A stretch of DNA of 64,000 bases from the NCBI RefSeq assembly GCF_037023755.1, contig NZ_CP146100.1, positions 2,482,501 to 2,546,500 of the forward strand, given 5' to 3'. The DNA comes from Saccharopolyspora sp. SCSIO 74807 (GTDB lineage: Bacteria > Actinomycetota > Actinomycetes > Mycobacteriales > Pseudonocardiaceae). This document shows positions 16,332 through 30,701 of the stretch, one piece after another. Under the pieces are notes generated by a model. The model had not been told where the DNA came from. It searched no databases and saw only the letters and a program-made list of their open reading frames with translations. The position numbers and the translations under genes are program-made. Each line of letters opens with the position of its first letter. Position 1 is the first letter of the stretch.

Positions 16332-17504
16332 CGAGATGCGCAGCACCTGGTCGTTCTCGCCGTTGGACGTCGTGACATAGAGGGCACCGTCAGGGCCTTG
16401 GCGTGCGGCGCGGAGACGGCCGTGCGTGCCGTCGAGCTCCGATGGGATCAGGACTTCCTGCACTGCGCCGTTGGGTTCCAGCCGGTACAGCAGCAGCTTC
16501 GAGCCCTTGAGCGCGGGCACTGCGAGCATCCCGTCGAGCTCGCCCCACTGCGGGCCGGTGAGGAACGTGGCTCCGGATACCGCCTCGGTCGCGTCGCCGG
16601 ACGACCACACCGCGGGTACCGCGTCCGGGAACCGCCGCAGGTCGGTCATCGGCACCGACTCGTCGTAGGAGTCCGAGCTGCCGCCGCGCGACGGGTCCCA
16701 GCCGTAGTTTCGGCCCGGGACCAGCACGTTGAGCTCGTCGTCGCGATCCGGACCGTGCTCGGCGACGACCACCTGACCACCAGGGCGCGGCGCGATGCCT
16801 TGCGCGTTCCGGTGCCCGTAGGTGTAGATCAGCCGCTCGGCCGGGTCCGGCGAGTTCGCGAACGGGTTGTCCGGCAGCGGTTCTCCGGTGCGCAAGTCCA
16901 TTCGCAGCACCTTCCCGCCCAGGCCGCTGCGGTCCTGCGCGGCTCCGGGGTCCGCGGCATCACCGGTGGTCACCAGCAGCGAACCGTCCTCGGCCAGCGC
17001 GGGGCGGCAACCGGAGTGCCTGCCGCCCTGGTTCACCGGCAGCCCGGTGAGCAGCGGCGGCCCGACCCGCTGCGCGCTGCTGCCGTCTTCGGAGAGCCGC
17101 CAGTTGATCAGCCGGACGTCCACCGGCCGCCCGTTCTCCTGGTACGTCTGGCACGTCAGGAACTGCCGCGTGCTGGCGAAATCCGGATGCACCAGCAGGC
17201 CCATCAGCCCGCCCTCGCCGCGCGCGAACACGTCGGAGAAGTCGGCCCGCACCGGCCGGACCTGCGCTCCCGGGCGGTTGCCGGTGAGCAGTCCGAGCTT
17301 GCCGGAGCGCTGCGGGATCAGTGCGGTGCCATCCGGCAGGAAGCCGATGTCCCAAGGGTGCGTCAGCCCGCCCGCGACCACTTCGACGCCGAGCGCGGCC
17401 GGTTCCGGCGCCCTCGCGGCGGCCTCCGATGGCGTGCCGTCCGGAGCGCTGCACGCAGCGAGCAGCAGGGTCACGGCGAAAGCGGCGAACCGGACTGTGC
17501 GCAT
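16323..17504 (-). CDS. PQQ-dependent sugar dehydrogenase family lipoprotein
   Basis: The 393-residue precursor starts with a lipoprotein signal (FAVTLLLAACS; acylated Cys in LAAC). The mature part is a six-bladed beta-propeller of the soluble glucose/aldose sugar dehydrogenase family: GGLTHPWDIGFLPDG, GLMGLLVHPDF, the loop after VNQGGRHSGCR, IYTYGHRNAQGIAPRPGG, EHGPDRDDELN and GRNYGWD. The family oxidises aldoses using PQQ; no PQQ synthesis genes are in the window, so cofactor supply is unknown and related proteins can be non-catalytic. The start may be ATG 17504 or GTG 17510. It is divergent from mfd across 329 bp in which I see no other gene. Confidence 0.9.
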   Translation of the reverse strand: MRTVRFAAFAVTLLLAACSAPDGTPSEAAARAPEPAALGVEVVAGGLTHPWDIGFLPDGTALIPQRSGKLGLLTGNRPGAQVRPVRADFSDVFARGEGGLMGLLVHPDFASTRQFLTCQTYQENGRPVDVRLINWRLSEDGSSAQRVGPPLLTGLPVNQGGRHSGCRPALAEDGSLLVTTGDAADPGAAQDRSGLGGKVLRMDLRTGEPLPDNPFANSPDPAERLIYTYGHRNAQGIAPRPGGQVVVAEHGPDRDDELNVLVPGRNYGWDPSRGGSSDSYDESVPMTDLRRFPDAVPAVWSSGDATEAVSGATFLTGPQWGELDGMLAVPALKGSKLLLYRLEPNGAVQEVLIPSELDGTHGRLRAARQGPDGALYVTTSNGENDQVLRISST

Positions 17505-17833
17505 GGTCACAGTATGTCAGCAAGGCATAGCCGCCGGTCCAGCGAACGGGAGCCATCGATCCGGGGCGGCCCAGAAGCGTCGGTGCGGAGTCGTAGGCTG
17601 GACGGTGACTCCCGCCGCCCGGACCTCCCGGGACGTGCCCGATTCCCGGACGAGATCAGCACGGTTCCCGGAGCTACCGGCCCCCGGTGGTGCCGCCCCG
17701 GATCACCGATCCACGCCGGGTGCGGCCGCACGACTCGGCCAGCAACCGGGTACGCCGATGGGCCGGAGGCAAAGTCGTTCCCGGGGACGGGTCTGTGCGC
17801 GTTTCCGGTGATTCTCGGTGCGAGGGATGCTCC

Positions 17834-21448
<3,615 letters not shown>

Positions 21449-21641
21449 TCCGCCGTTCGCGCTGCTTGGCGATCGACCGTTCCGCCGAGCTCGTTGCGAC
21501 GCCCGCGTTCACTCTGCCGTATTTTTTCCCGCGGAGAACGGGAAAATCGCCGCGAGGCAACCTCGTGCGCTGTCCGGCGTCTGTCAATGTGCAGGAACAT
21601 CCTGACCGACGCGCGCCGTGCGGTGGACGAAAGGACCAGCG

Positions 21642-23288
21642 GTGGAAGGTCGCTCGCGAGGACCGCAGCACCCCGGATCCCGTCCGGGTCCCAGCCCGCG
21701 CCCGGGACCTTCGCGGCCCGGTGAAGCCACCACGGTGCGCCGCCCAGTGCCGCGCAGCGACACCTGGGCCGAGCCGCCGAAGCGGCGCAGACCTGCCCGG
21801 ATGTTCGCGCGGACGATGGTCGCGCTGCTGTCGGTCGCGGTACTGGCCACTACCGGCTACGCGTGGGCGACGCTGCGCGGCCTCAACGGCGGGCTGGCGG
21901 GTAGCGATGTGATCGGCGGCTTCAGCGAGCCGGACGGTGCCACCGACATCCTGCTGGTCGGCAACGACAGCCGCACCGACTTCGACGGCAACCCGCTGCC
22001 GGACGAAGTCCTGAAAACGCTGCGGACCACCGATGACGGGGGCGGCGACCTCACCGACACGATGATCCTGATCCGGATCCCGAACGGTGGCGGGCGCGCC
22101 AGCGCCGTGTCGTTCCCGCGCGACACGATGGTCCGGATGGGCAACGGGTTCGGGAAGAACAAGCTCAACTCCGCGATGGCCCGCGCCAAGAGCGCCGCCG
22201 AGCAGCGGCTGCAGTCCAGCGGGGTCACCGACCCGAAGCAGCTCGAACTGCAGTCCAAGGCCGAAGGCCAGAAGTTCCTGATCAAGACCCTGGAAGACCT
22301 CTCCGGGGTGAGCATCGACCACTACGCCGAGGTGAACCTGCTCGGGTTCTACGACATCACCAAGGCCGTCGGCGGGGTTCCGGTGTGCCTGCTGGAACCG
22401 GTCGATGAGCCCGATTCCGGTGCGGACTTCGACGCGGGTCCGCAGCGGATCTCCGGCGGTGACGCGCTCGCGTTCGTGCGGCAGCGGTACGGACTTCCGC
22501 GCTACGACCTGGATCGGGTGCGCAGGCAGCAGGTGTTCATGTCCGGGCTGGCGCAGGAGGTGCTGTCCGCGGGGACGCTGGCGAATCCGGCGAAGCTGTC
22601 CGAGCTGGTCTCGGCGGTGCGGCAGTCCGTGGTGCTGGACAAGGGCTGGGACGTGCTCAGCTTCGCCCAGCAGATGCGCGGCATCGCCGGTGGCGACATC
22701 GATTTCCAGACCATCCCGGTGGAACTCGTCGGTGAATCCGGGAAGGAGGACGTGACCATCGACGAGTCCGAGGTGCGGCAGTTCGTCGCGGACCTGCTGC
22801 TGCCTCCGCAGGAACGACTCGTCCGGCAGCAGGCCGAGCGGGCCGAAGCCGAGCGGTCCGAGGCCGCGCAACCATCGGAGAGCACCGCACGGCCGGAGAT
22901 CACCGCGCACGTCTACAACACGACGGGCGTCACCGGCCTCGCGGCCTCGGTGCAGGAAAACCTTGCGGGACAAGGGTTCGTCTCGGGCGAGACGGGCAAC
23001 GCGAAGTCGATGAGCTCGTCGGTGGTGCGGGTCGCGCCCGGTGAGAGCGCTTCGGGCGAGCAGGTCGCGGCGGCGCTCGGGGGGCTGCCGGTGGCCGAGA
23101 GCGGGTCCGTTTCCGCCGGTTCGGTGCAGGTGTACCTGGGCAGCGACTACGACGGGCCGGGTGCGCAGAACTTCGCCGGTGCGCCGAGTCTGCGGCTCGA
23201 CGGGTTGCAGCGGGCCGCGCCGCGTCCGGCGCAGTCTCCCGCTCCGGAAAAACCGATCACCGCCGACGGCGTGCCCTGCGTGCATTGA
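21642..23288 (+). CDS. LCP (LytR-CpsA-Psr) family protein with LytR_C domain
   Basis: The 548-residue protein has a basic, Pro-rich cytoplasmic tail of about 50 residues, one membrane segment (MVALLSVAVLATTGYAWA), then an extracellular LCP domain (DILLVGNDSRTD, LTDTMILIRIP, VSFPRDTMVRM, KLNSAMA, VNLLGFYDITKAVGG, FVRQRYGLPRYDLDRVRRQQ). A C-terminal LytR_C domain follows at about residues 420-500. LCP enzymes move wall glycopolymers from lipid carriers to peptidoglycan, arabinogalactan in this group of organisms. An AAAGGA site favours GTG at 21642 over the GTG at 21618. Inserted between mfd and the SurA-like gene. Confidence 0.92.
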   Translation: MEGRSRGPQHPGSRPGPSPRPGPSRPGEATTVRRPVPRSDTWAEPPKRRRPARMFARTMVALLSVAVLATTGYAWATLRGLNGGLAGSDVIGGFSEPDGATDILLVGNDSRTDFDGNPLPDEVLKTLRTTDDGGGDLTDTMILIRIPNGGGRASAVSFPRDTMVRMGNGFGKNKLNSAMARAKSAAEQRLQSSGVTDPKQLELQSKAEGQKFLIKTLEDLSGVSIDHYAEVNLLGFYDITKAVGGVPVCLLEPVDEPDSGADFDAGPQRISGGDALAFVRQRYGLPRYDLDRVRRQQVFMSGLAQEVLSAGTLANPAKLSELVSAVRQSVVLDKGWDVLSFAQQMRGIAGGDIDFQTIPVELVGESGKEDVTIDESEVRQFVADLLLPPQERLVRQQAERAEAERSEAAQPSESTARPEITAHVYNTTGVTGLAASVQENLAGQGFVSGETGNAKSMSSSVVRVAPGESASGEQVAAALGGLPVAESGSVSAGSVQVYLGSDYDGPGAQNFAGAPSLRLDGLQRAAPRPAQSPAPEKPITADGVPCVH

Positions 23289-23367
23289 CCGTACACAGTG
23301 GACGATCGAGGGTCCTGCCAGGTGGTGCGCCTTCACCCCGGGATGATCTCGTGAGAAGGTGGCCGCC

Positions 23368-24294
23368 GTGCGTTCCGCGATCATCCGCTCCCGCCTGCTC
23401 GGTTCCTTGGTGCTGGCCGCGATCCTGCTCGCGGGCTGCGGAAACGGACCCGCGTCCGTCGGTGCCGCGGCCTTCGTCGGCGACTCGCGGATACCGGTCA
23501 ACGAGGTGCAGGGCCGCTTCCGCACCGTGCTGGACAAGGAACCCGCGGCCAAGCAGCAGCTGGACCAGCAGGGCCAGCTCGGCGAGTTCGGGCGGCGGCT
23601 GGCCACCGACCTGGTCCGCAGGCGCCTGGTGGAGCAGGCGACCCGCGACGAGGGATTGCGGGTGGACGAGCGGCAGCTCACCGAGCTGATCAACGCGGCG
23701 GGTGGTCCGGAGAAGGCCAGCGCGGGCCAGATCTACACCCCGGCCGACTTCCGGGACGCGATGCGTTCGCGGCTGCTGACCGGCGAGCTCGGCCGCAAGT
23801 ACATCGATCGGCTCGGGGTGACCTACGACGTCACCTCCGCCACCAATCGGCGCGAGGCCGAGGACAAGGCGCGCCGGATGTCCCGCGGCGAGCAGGAATC
23901 CGCGGCAGTGGTGGCCGCCGACCGGCAAGCGGGCGTTGGCGCGGCCACCGGTGAGCACCTGCGTTCGGCCGAGGTGCCGGAGTTGGCGGCCGCGACGCCG
24001 CTGTTCGGCGCGCTGCCGGGTACGACGATGGCGTTCGAGCTCCAGCCGCAGTCCGGGCAGTGGACCGTGGTGCGGATCAAGCAGCGCAGCACCGAGGAGC
24101 GGGCGGCGCCGAGCGGGGCCGGTGCGGACGAGGCGAAGATGCAGGCGGTGGGCGCGCAACTGCTGCGGGTCACCGCGCAGCGGATCGGTGTGCAGCTCAG
24201 CCCGCGATACGGCGTGTGGGACGAGATCGCGCTTTCGGCCGCGCCGAGCGCGGGGGAGACGATCGGTATCGCCTTCCAGCCGCGGCGGGCCTGA
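23368..24294 (+). CDS. SurA N-terminal-domain lipoprotein (putative secreted chaperone)
   Basis: The 308-residue precursor opens with a lipoprotein signal (LVLAAILLAGCGN, Cys in LAGC). The first half resembles the SurA/trigger-factor-like helical chaperone domain (AAAFVGDSRIPVNEVQGRF, LATDLVRRRLVEQATRDEGLRVDERQL). The second half gives only weak similarity to a parvulin-like domain (RIKQRSTEERAAP). Such lipoproteins regularly sit between mfd and mazG in actinomycetes; they probably assist folding of exported proteins. A GAAGG site supports GTG 23368; GTG 23359 in the same frame is the alternative. Confidence 0.85.
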   Translation: MRSAIIRSRLLGSLVLAAILLAGCGNGPASVGAAAFVGDSRIPVNEVQGRFRTVLDKEPAAKQQLDQQGQLGEFGRRLATDLVRRRLVEQATRDEGLRVDERQLTELINAAGGPEKASAGQIYTPADFRDAMRSRLLTGELGRKYIDRLGVTYDVTSATNRREAEDKARRMSRGEQESAAVVAADRQAGVGAATGEHLRSAEVPELAAATPLFGALPGTTMAFELQPQSGQWTVVRIKQRSTEERAAPSGAGADEAKMQAVGAQLLRVTAQRIGVQLSPRYGVWDEIALSAAPSAGETIGIAFQPRRA

Positions 24295-24457
24295 TGGTGC
24301 GAGGCCGCGCCCTCGGGATTCGCCGGTTTCGAGATCACCCGGACGAGGTGACGCGCCGGTGTGTCGGGCGGGGGTCCGGCCGCCGCCGCGGGCAATCTCG
24401 ACGGCATGGATCAAGCGCTCCGGCAAGGCACGAACCCGTGCTTGCGACAATCGCCGC

Positions 24458-25501
24458 ATGTCTTCCGCGCACCCGGTGACCGGCGAACATTCCGAGGGAC
24501 CGAGCAGCACGTCGGATGGGACCGCGACCGGCTCGGCGGTCGTGCTCGTCGACGACCGGCTCGGCGACGTGCTCCCGGCTGCGGCGATGCCCGCGGTGCG
24601 CCGGGCCTCGGCGGTTTATGCCGCCGACGGGCTGTCCGCGGCGACCCGTTCGGCGTTGCAGTTCCCGGCGGCACCGGCGGCCGAGGCGCTGCTCGCGCAG
24701 GCCCGCCGGGAGCCCGTCGTGCTGATCGTGCCCGACCTGCTTTCCGCGCAGGCGCGGGAATTGCGCGCGGCCGGTGCGTCGCTGATCGGCGCCGCGGCCC
24801 CGGTCGGCGTGGAGTTGCTGGACGCCGTCACCGTCATGGACCGGTTGCGTTCTCCGGGTGGTTGCCCGTGGGACGCGGAGCAGGACCACGACTCGCTGCG
24901 GCGCTACCTGGTGGAGGAGACCTACGAGCTGCTGGACGCGATCCAGCAGCGGGACCGGGCGTCGTTGCGCGAGGAGCTGGGCGACGTGCTGTTGCAGGTG
25001 CTGTTCCACTCGCGGGTGGCGGCCGAGCACGCCGCGGACCCGTTCGGGGTGGACGAGGTGGCCGCCGAGCTGGTGAGCAAGATGGTCTCCCGGCATCCGC
25101 ACGTGTTCGCCGAGGACGACACCGTGCACGACGCGGAGTCGCAGCACCTGCGCTGGGACGAGCTCAAGCAACGGGAGAAGCAGCGCGAGTCCATCGTGGA
25201 CGGAGTGGCGACCGGGCAGCCGGCCGCGGCGCTGGCGGCCAAGCTCGCGCAGCGCGCCGGGCGCGCGGACCTGCCGGAAGACCTGCTGCCCACCGGCACG
25301 TCGGTGGGCGACAGGTTGTTCGGGCTGGTGGCGCGTGCCCGCCTGGAAGGCGCGGATCCGGAGGACGAGCTGCGCGCCAGCGCGCTGGCGTTCGCCTCGC
25401 GCGTCCGCGCGGCCGAAGCCGCGGCACGTGCGGCCGGTCAGGACCCGGCCACCTGCAACGCTGCGGACTGGCGGCGGTACTGGGCGGCGAGCGGGGAATG
25501 A
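24458..25501 (+). CDS. mazG: Nucleoside triphosphate pyrophosphohydrolase MazG
   Basis: The 347-residue protein has the all-alpha NTP pyrophosphatase domain in its centre (VMDRLRSPGGCPWDAEQDHDSL, EETYELLDAIQQRD, REELGDVLLQVLFHSRVA), carrying the EExxE...ExxD metal-binding residues, and a second weaker region at the C terminus. An N-terminal segment of about 110 residues is typical of actinobacterial MazG. It cleanses damaged NTPs and can lower ppGpp-related stress in other bacteria. Start ATG 24458. It lies 163 bp after the SurA-like gene, as expected for the block. Confidence 0.95.
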   Translation: MSSAHPVTGEHSEGPSSTSDGTATGSAVVLVDDRLGDVLPAAAMPAVRRASAVYAADGLSAATRSALQFPAAPAAEALLAQARREPVVLIVPDLLSAQARELRAAGASLIGAAAPVGVELLDAVTVMDRLRSPGGCPWDAEQDHDSLRRYLVEETYELLDAIQQRDRASLREELGDVLLQVLFHSRVAAEHAADPFGVDEVAAELVSKMVSRHPHVFAEDDTVHDAESQHLRWDELKQREKQRESIVDGVATGQPAAALAAKLAQRAGRADLPEDLLPTGTSVGDRLFGLVARARLEGADPEDELRASALAFASRVRAAEAAARAAGQDPATCNAADWRRYWAASGE

Positions 25502-25792
25502 GCGGGCACCGGAGTGGATTCCCGCCGCCGGTGCGAATCCGGTTCGCCGCTCGCGGACCCGCTCGCGGCGAGCAGGTCCGCATCCGCGAAAGTGGGAACG
25601 CCACGCGGAACGGCGGTCGGCCACGAACCCCCGGAGGTCCCGGTCCGCTCGCGCTGCCCGGCGAATCCGACCGGCACCGTCACAGAACTCGCGTTGCCGA
25701 CGACAAGTGCTCCGGGAGCGCGTGACTTGTCCGGTTCGTCTCCGGGCGCACGACGGGCACGTGCACACTGAGGTGGGAGAGGGAGGCATTTG

Positions 25793-26602
25793 GTGTCGCA
25801 GCAACAGGGTGCGCGCAGACCGTGGTTGTTCACCGGAGTGGTACCGGTGCTCGCCGTGCTCGTGTCGTGCGCTCCGCCCGAGGAAGACCGCGCGGAGAAC
25901 GAGCCCAGGGTCGCCGCCGACCCGCCGCCTGCCGTGGCGCCACCGGACCCGGGAGTGGAACCGCCGCGGGTGCAGCTGGCGCACTCCGGCAATCCTCCGA
26001 TGTCCGTGCAGGACCGGCCGCAGCAGCAACTCACCGGCTGGGCGGAGTCGATGTCCGACGAGCTGAACATTCCCCTCGCCGCGCTGCAGGCGTACGGCTA
26101 CGCGGCACGCGCGGCCGAGCAGGAGCACCCCGGTTGCGGCATCGGCTGGTCCACCCTGGCCGGGATCGGCGCCATCGAATCCAGCCACGGCCGCTACGGC
26201 GGCGCCAAGCTGGACGAGACCGGACGGCCCAGCGTGGCGATCCGCGGTCTGCCGCTGGACGGCAGCAACGGGGTCAAGCGGATCGAGGACACCGACCGCG
26301 GTGCCATGGACGGAGACTTGGTGTTCGACCGGGCGATCGGCCCGCTCCAGTTCATCCCGATCACCTGGAACCGCTGGGCGGCGGATGCCGACGGCGACGG
26401 GGTAGCCGACCCGAACGACATCGATGATGCGGCGTTGGCCGCGGCCGGATACCTGTGCACGGTCGGCGGCGATCTGCGCAATCCGGACGGGTTCTGGAGG
26501 GCTCTGCTGGACTACAACGAGAGCCACGACTACGGCCAGGACGTGATCGACCACGCCGATCAGTACGGCAGGATCAGCCGCACCCTGGCGACGGAGAACT
26601 GA
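25793..26602 (+). CDS. LpqU-like lipoprotein with lytic transglycosylase (SLT_2-type) domain
   Basis: The 269-residue precursor has a lipoprotein signal with LAVLVSC as lipobox, a Pro-rich linker of about 60 residues, then a transglycosylase domain: CGIGWSTLAGIGAIESSHGRYGG (catalytic Glu in GAIES), RAIGPLQFIPITWNRWAAD, and CTVGGDLRNPDGFWRALLDYN. The DADGDGVADPNDIDDA stretch is EF-hand-like. It cleaves glycan strands of peptidoglycan with 1,6-anhydro product. GGGAGG supports GTG 25793 over the TTG three bases earlier. Same place as lpqU (Rv1022) between mazG and eno. The 291-bp gap before it shows no gene. Confidence 0.92.
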   Translation: MSQQQGARRPWLFTGVVPVLAVLVSCAPPEEDRAENEPRVAADPPPAVAPPDPGVEPPRVQLAHSGNPPMSVQDRPQQQLTGWAESMSDELNIPLAALQAYGYAARAAEQEHPGCGIGWSTLAGIGAIESSHGRYGGAKLDETGRPSVAIRGLPLDGSNGVKRIEDTDRGAMDGDLVFDRAIGPLQFIPITWNRWAADADGDGVADPNDIDDAALAAAGYLCTVGGDLRNPDGFWRALLDYNESHDYGQDVIDHADQYGRISRTLATEN

Positions 26603-26800
26603 GCGCAGGTACGGGTCCGCACGGGTGGCCGGTCGATCGGCGAACGCTCCGGTGCGGCGGGAAACCGAGCCGTGCGGCGACTTCTCCGCTGAGATTCCGC
26701 AGCGAGCAGGCGCCTGATGTTCCGCTGAACGACCCCGCTGTGCGCACCGCTCCCTAAACGCTCCCTGGTTCTGCTTGATACCGCCAAGTAACCTGTTCGC

Positions 26801-27616
26801 GTGACCGACCCCACTCCTTCGCGGCTGCGCGCCGTGTTCGCCGTCCTCGGACGACTCGCCGTCGCGCTCACCTTGGTGGCGTCCGCCGGGGTCGGCGTCG
26901 GCCTGACCGCGGTGCTCGGCCGTCCGGCCGCCGCCCCGGAAGCCGGGCCGCCACCGGAGCAGACCGTCGAACCCGCCCCGGTGCTGCCGGGTTCCGCCGC
27001 GCCGCCGGTGCAGGAGCCGGTGCAACAACCTGCACCGGAAGGCGGCGATCCGGTGCGCGAGTGGGCCGACGGGATCGCCTCGGTGGTCGACGTGCCTTCC
27101 AGGGCGCTGCTGTCCTACGTCAACGCCGATCTCGCGATGCGCGAGTACCAGCCCGAGTGCCGGATCTCGTGGTCCACGATCGCCGGGATCGCCCGGATCG
27201 AGTCGAACCACGGCCGGTACGGCAACCGGCTGCTCGGCGACGACGCCCGCCCGTCGAAGCCGATCATCGGTGTCCCGCTGGACGGGACTCCAGGCGTGCG
27301 CGCGATCGGAGACACCGACGGCGGTGTGCTGGACGGCGACGCGATGCACGACCGCGCGGTCGGCCCGATGCAGTTCATCCCGTCGACCTGGCGCAAGTGG
27401 GCCACCGACGGCAGCGGCGACGGGGTCGGCGATCCGCAGAACCTGGACGACGCCTCGATGGCCGCCGCCCGGTACCTCTGCTCCAGCGGCCGCGATCTCA
27501 CCACCGGCCAGGGCTGGTGGGGATCGGTGATGTCGTACAACAACTCGGTGGAGTACGGGCAGAAGGTCTTCGCGATCGCCGAGACCTACGCCGGCGCGGC
27601 GAACCGCCGCGACTGA
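26801..27616 (+). CDS. Second lytic transglycosylase, signal-anchored
   Basis: The 271-residue protein has an N-terminal hydrophobic segment (LAVALTLVASAGVGVGLTAVL) without lipobox, a Pro/Glu-rich linker, and the same transglycosylase domain as the gene upstream: ISWSTIAGIARIESNHGRYG, DRAVGPMQFIPSTWRKWATD, GSGDGVGDPQNLDDASMAAARYLC and VMSYNNSVEYGQKV. The two domains are clearly paralogous and the genes are 198 bp apart, so a local duplication is likely. The GTG start at 26801 has only a weak ribosome site. Confidence 0.9.
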   Translation: MTDPTPSRLRAVFAVLGRLAVALTLVASAGVGVGLTAVLGRPAAAPEAGPPPEQTVEPAPVLPGSAAPPVQEPVQQPAPEGGDPVREWADGIASVVDVPSRALLSYVNADLAMREYQPECRISWSTIAGIARIESNHGRYGNRLLGDDARPSKPIIGVPLDGTPGVRAIGDTDGGVLDGDAMHDRAVGPMQFIPSTWRKWATDGSGDGVGDPQNLDDASMAAARYLCSSGRDLTTGQGWWGSVMSYNNSVEYGQKVFAIAETYAGAANRRD

Positions 27617-27670
27617 ACCGCACGCGACCGACCCGTGACCGGAACGGCCGCGACGCAACGCCGCAGCGGC

Positions 27671-28048
27671 TCAGTCGTTCTGCATGGCCAGCCGGGCGTT
27701 GATCTCGCCCAGCGCTTCCTGGTAAGCGGGATCGGGATTCATCGTCGCGGCCATCTGCACTTGGCTGCGGGCCTCCAGCAACCGTCCCTGCCGCTGCAGG
27801 GTGCGTCCCAGCACCAGCCGCGCGTAATGGTCGGACGGGTCGAGCTCCAGCACCCGCAGGAACGCCAGCTCCGCCCGGCGGAACTGGGCCGAGAACAGGT
27901 ACGCCCGGCCGAGAACCAGTTGCACGCTGGGCTTGTCCTCGGCGATGGCGAGCACGGGTTGCAGCGCGCGGAGGGCCTCCCACGGCCGTCGCTGGGAGAC
28001 CAGGTTCTCCGCCCGGCGGAACGCTTCCACGGTCTCTTCGTCCCTCAT
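27671..28048 (-). CDS. Small tetratricopeptide-repeat protein
   Basis: The 125-residue protein consists of about three TPR units (PWEALRALQPVLAIAEDKPSV, FRRAELAFLRVLELDPSDHYAR, GRLLEARSQVQMAATMNPDPAY). It has no signal or membrane segment, so it is a soluble scaffold whose partner is unknown. It is the only minus-strand gene in the run between mfd and eno, and ends 54 bp from the convergent transglycosylase gene. The 269 bp between its start and eno must hold both promoters. Confidence 0.85.
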   Translation of the reverse strand: MRDEETVEAFRRAENLVSQRRPWEALRALQPVLAIAEDKPSVQLVLGRAYLFSAQFRRAELAFLRVLELDPSDHYARLVLGRTLQRQGRLLEARSQVQMAATMNPDPAYQEALGEINARLAMQND

Positions 28049-28152
28049 GACGCGGACAACACTACGTGCCGACCCCGCTGTTCCTCGACTGCCGAGCGGA
28101 TGGTAATCGGCACGTCCGCGGCCGCCGTTCGATCACGCGCCGTGCAACGTGA

Positions 28153-29604
<1,452 letters not shown>

Positions 29605-29666
29605 CATCCTGGTCACCAGCGGTCTGAACACGGCCGGGGTGACTTCGACGACGACGGGTGCGGGCG

Positions 29667-30212
29667 ATGCCGAGCGGGCGGTCCTCTGATCGACAGCAAC
29701 GCCGCCGCGGGGGCGAGACCCCCGCGGCGCGCCGTACCGGTCGTTCGCGGGAGCCGGTGAAGCGGTCGGGAACCAAGAGCGGTTCCCGGCCGCGCGCGGC
29801 GGCGCCGCGGTCCAAATCGCAGCGCAAGTCGCCGACCGGTGGCGCGTTCAAGCTCTCGTCGACGCGCCGGGCGGCGTTGCTGGCGCTGCTGCTGTGCACG
29901 ATGGCGCTGAGCGTGTCCGTGCCGCTGCGCACCTACTTGAGCCAGCGCGGCGAGCTGGCCGCGCAGGACGACAAGCGGGTCGAACTCTCCCAGCAGGTCC
30001 AGGAATTGCAGGAGCGCAAGGCGCAGCTTTCCGATCCGCAGCACGTCGAGACCGAGGCGCGCGCCAGGCTCGGCTACGTGCGCCCCGGGGAGACGCCGTA
30101 CATCGTGGAACTCCCGCACCAGCAGGCCCAGCCGCCGCCGGCGCCGACGCCCGCGGATGACGGGCCGTGGTACGAGAACCTGTGGAAGTCGCTGACGGGG
30201 AACGAGCAGTGA
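29667..30212 (+). CDS. FtsB/DivIC-family septum formation protein
   Basis: The 181-residue single-pass membrane protein has a long basic cytoplasmic tail (about 65 residues), a membrane segment (RRAALLALLLCTMALSVSVP) and a predicted coiled coil (RGELAAQDDKRVELSQQVQE) with the DivIC motif EARARLGYVRPGETPYIVE. Such proteins form the FtsQ-FtsL-FtsB complex at the division septum. Its stop overlaps the next gene's GTG (GTGA), implying translational coupling. Start taken at ATG 29667; GTG 29658 is also in frame. Confidence 0.9.
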   Translation: MPSGRSSDRQQRRRGGETPAARRTGRSREPVKRSGTKSGSRPRAAAPRSKSQRKSPTGGAFKLSSTRRAALLALLLCTMALSVSVPLRTYLSQRGELAAQDDKRVELSQQVQELQERKAQLSDPQHVETEARARLGYVRPGETPYIVELPHQQAQPPPAPTPADDGPWYENLWKSLTGNEQ

Positions 30213-30697
30213 ACGACATTTCGACGGTCACCGAGCACGATCGGGAAAGCATCGCCGACCAGCTCGGCAGGCCGCCGCGCGGGCTGCGGGCGGTGGCGGC
30301 GCGGGACGCGGCGGGCGAGCCGAGCGTGGTGCGGACGAATCCGCGGCTCGAGGACGGCACGCCGTTCCCGACGTTGTACTACTTGACCTCGCCCCGGCTG
30401 AGCGCGCTGTGCTCCACGCTGGAGGCGGAGGGCCGGATGCGGCAGATGCAGGACCGGCTCGCCGAGGATCCGGAGCTGGCGGCCGCCTACCGCCGCGCGC
30501 ACGAGTCCTACCTGGCCGAGCGGGACGCGATCGAACCGCTGGGCACTCAGGTCACCGCGGGCGGTATGCCGGACCGCGTGAAGTGCCTGCACGTGCACCT
30601 CGCGCACGCGCTCGCGAAGGGCCCGGGGGTGAATCCGTTCGGCGACGAGGTGCTGGACGAGATCACTCGCCGCTGGCCGGAGAACGCGCCTTCCTGA
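30209..30697 (+). CDS. DUF501 family protein
   Basis: The 162-residue protein matches DUF501 (Rv1025-like): DQLGRPPRGLRAVAARDAAGEPSV-type start, RLEDGTPFPTLYYLTSPRL, a helical middle, GMPDRVKCLHVHLAHALAKG with conserved Cys and His, and GVNPFGDEVL. The family's function is unknown; the conserved C-x-H-V-H suggests a metal or nucleotide site, but this is inference. It overlaps the FtsB-like gene by four bases and ends four bases from the convergent AidB-like gene. Confidence 0.93.
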   Translation: MNDISTVTEHDRESIADQLGRPPRGLRAVAARDAAGEPSVVRTNPRLEDGTPFPTLYYLTSPRLSALCSTLEAEGRMRQMQDRLAEDPELAAAYRRAHESYLAERDAIEPLGTQVTAGGMPDRVKCLHVHLAHALAKGPGVNPFGDEVLDEITRRWPENAPS

Positions 30698-30701
30698 TCG
30701 T

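Noticed and set aside
21521-21547. AT-rich stem-loop (TTTTCCCG/CGGGAAAA) after mfd as an intrinsic terminator
   Set aside because: The T-run precedes the stem on the plus strand, so it would not act as a standard terminator for mfd; the 8-bp stem is too short to claim more.
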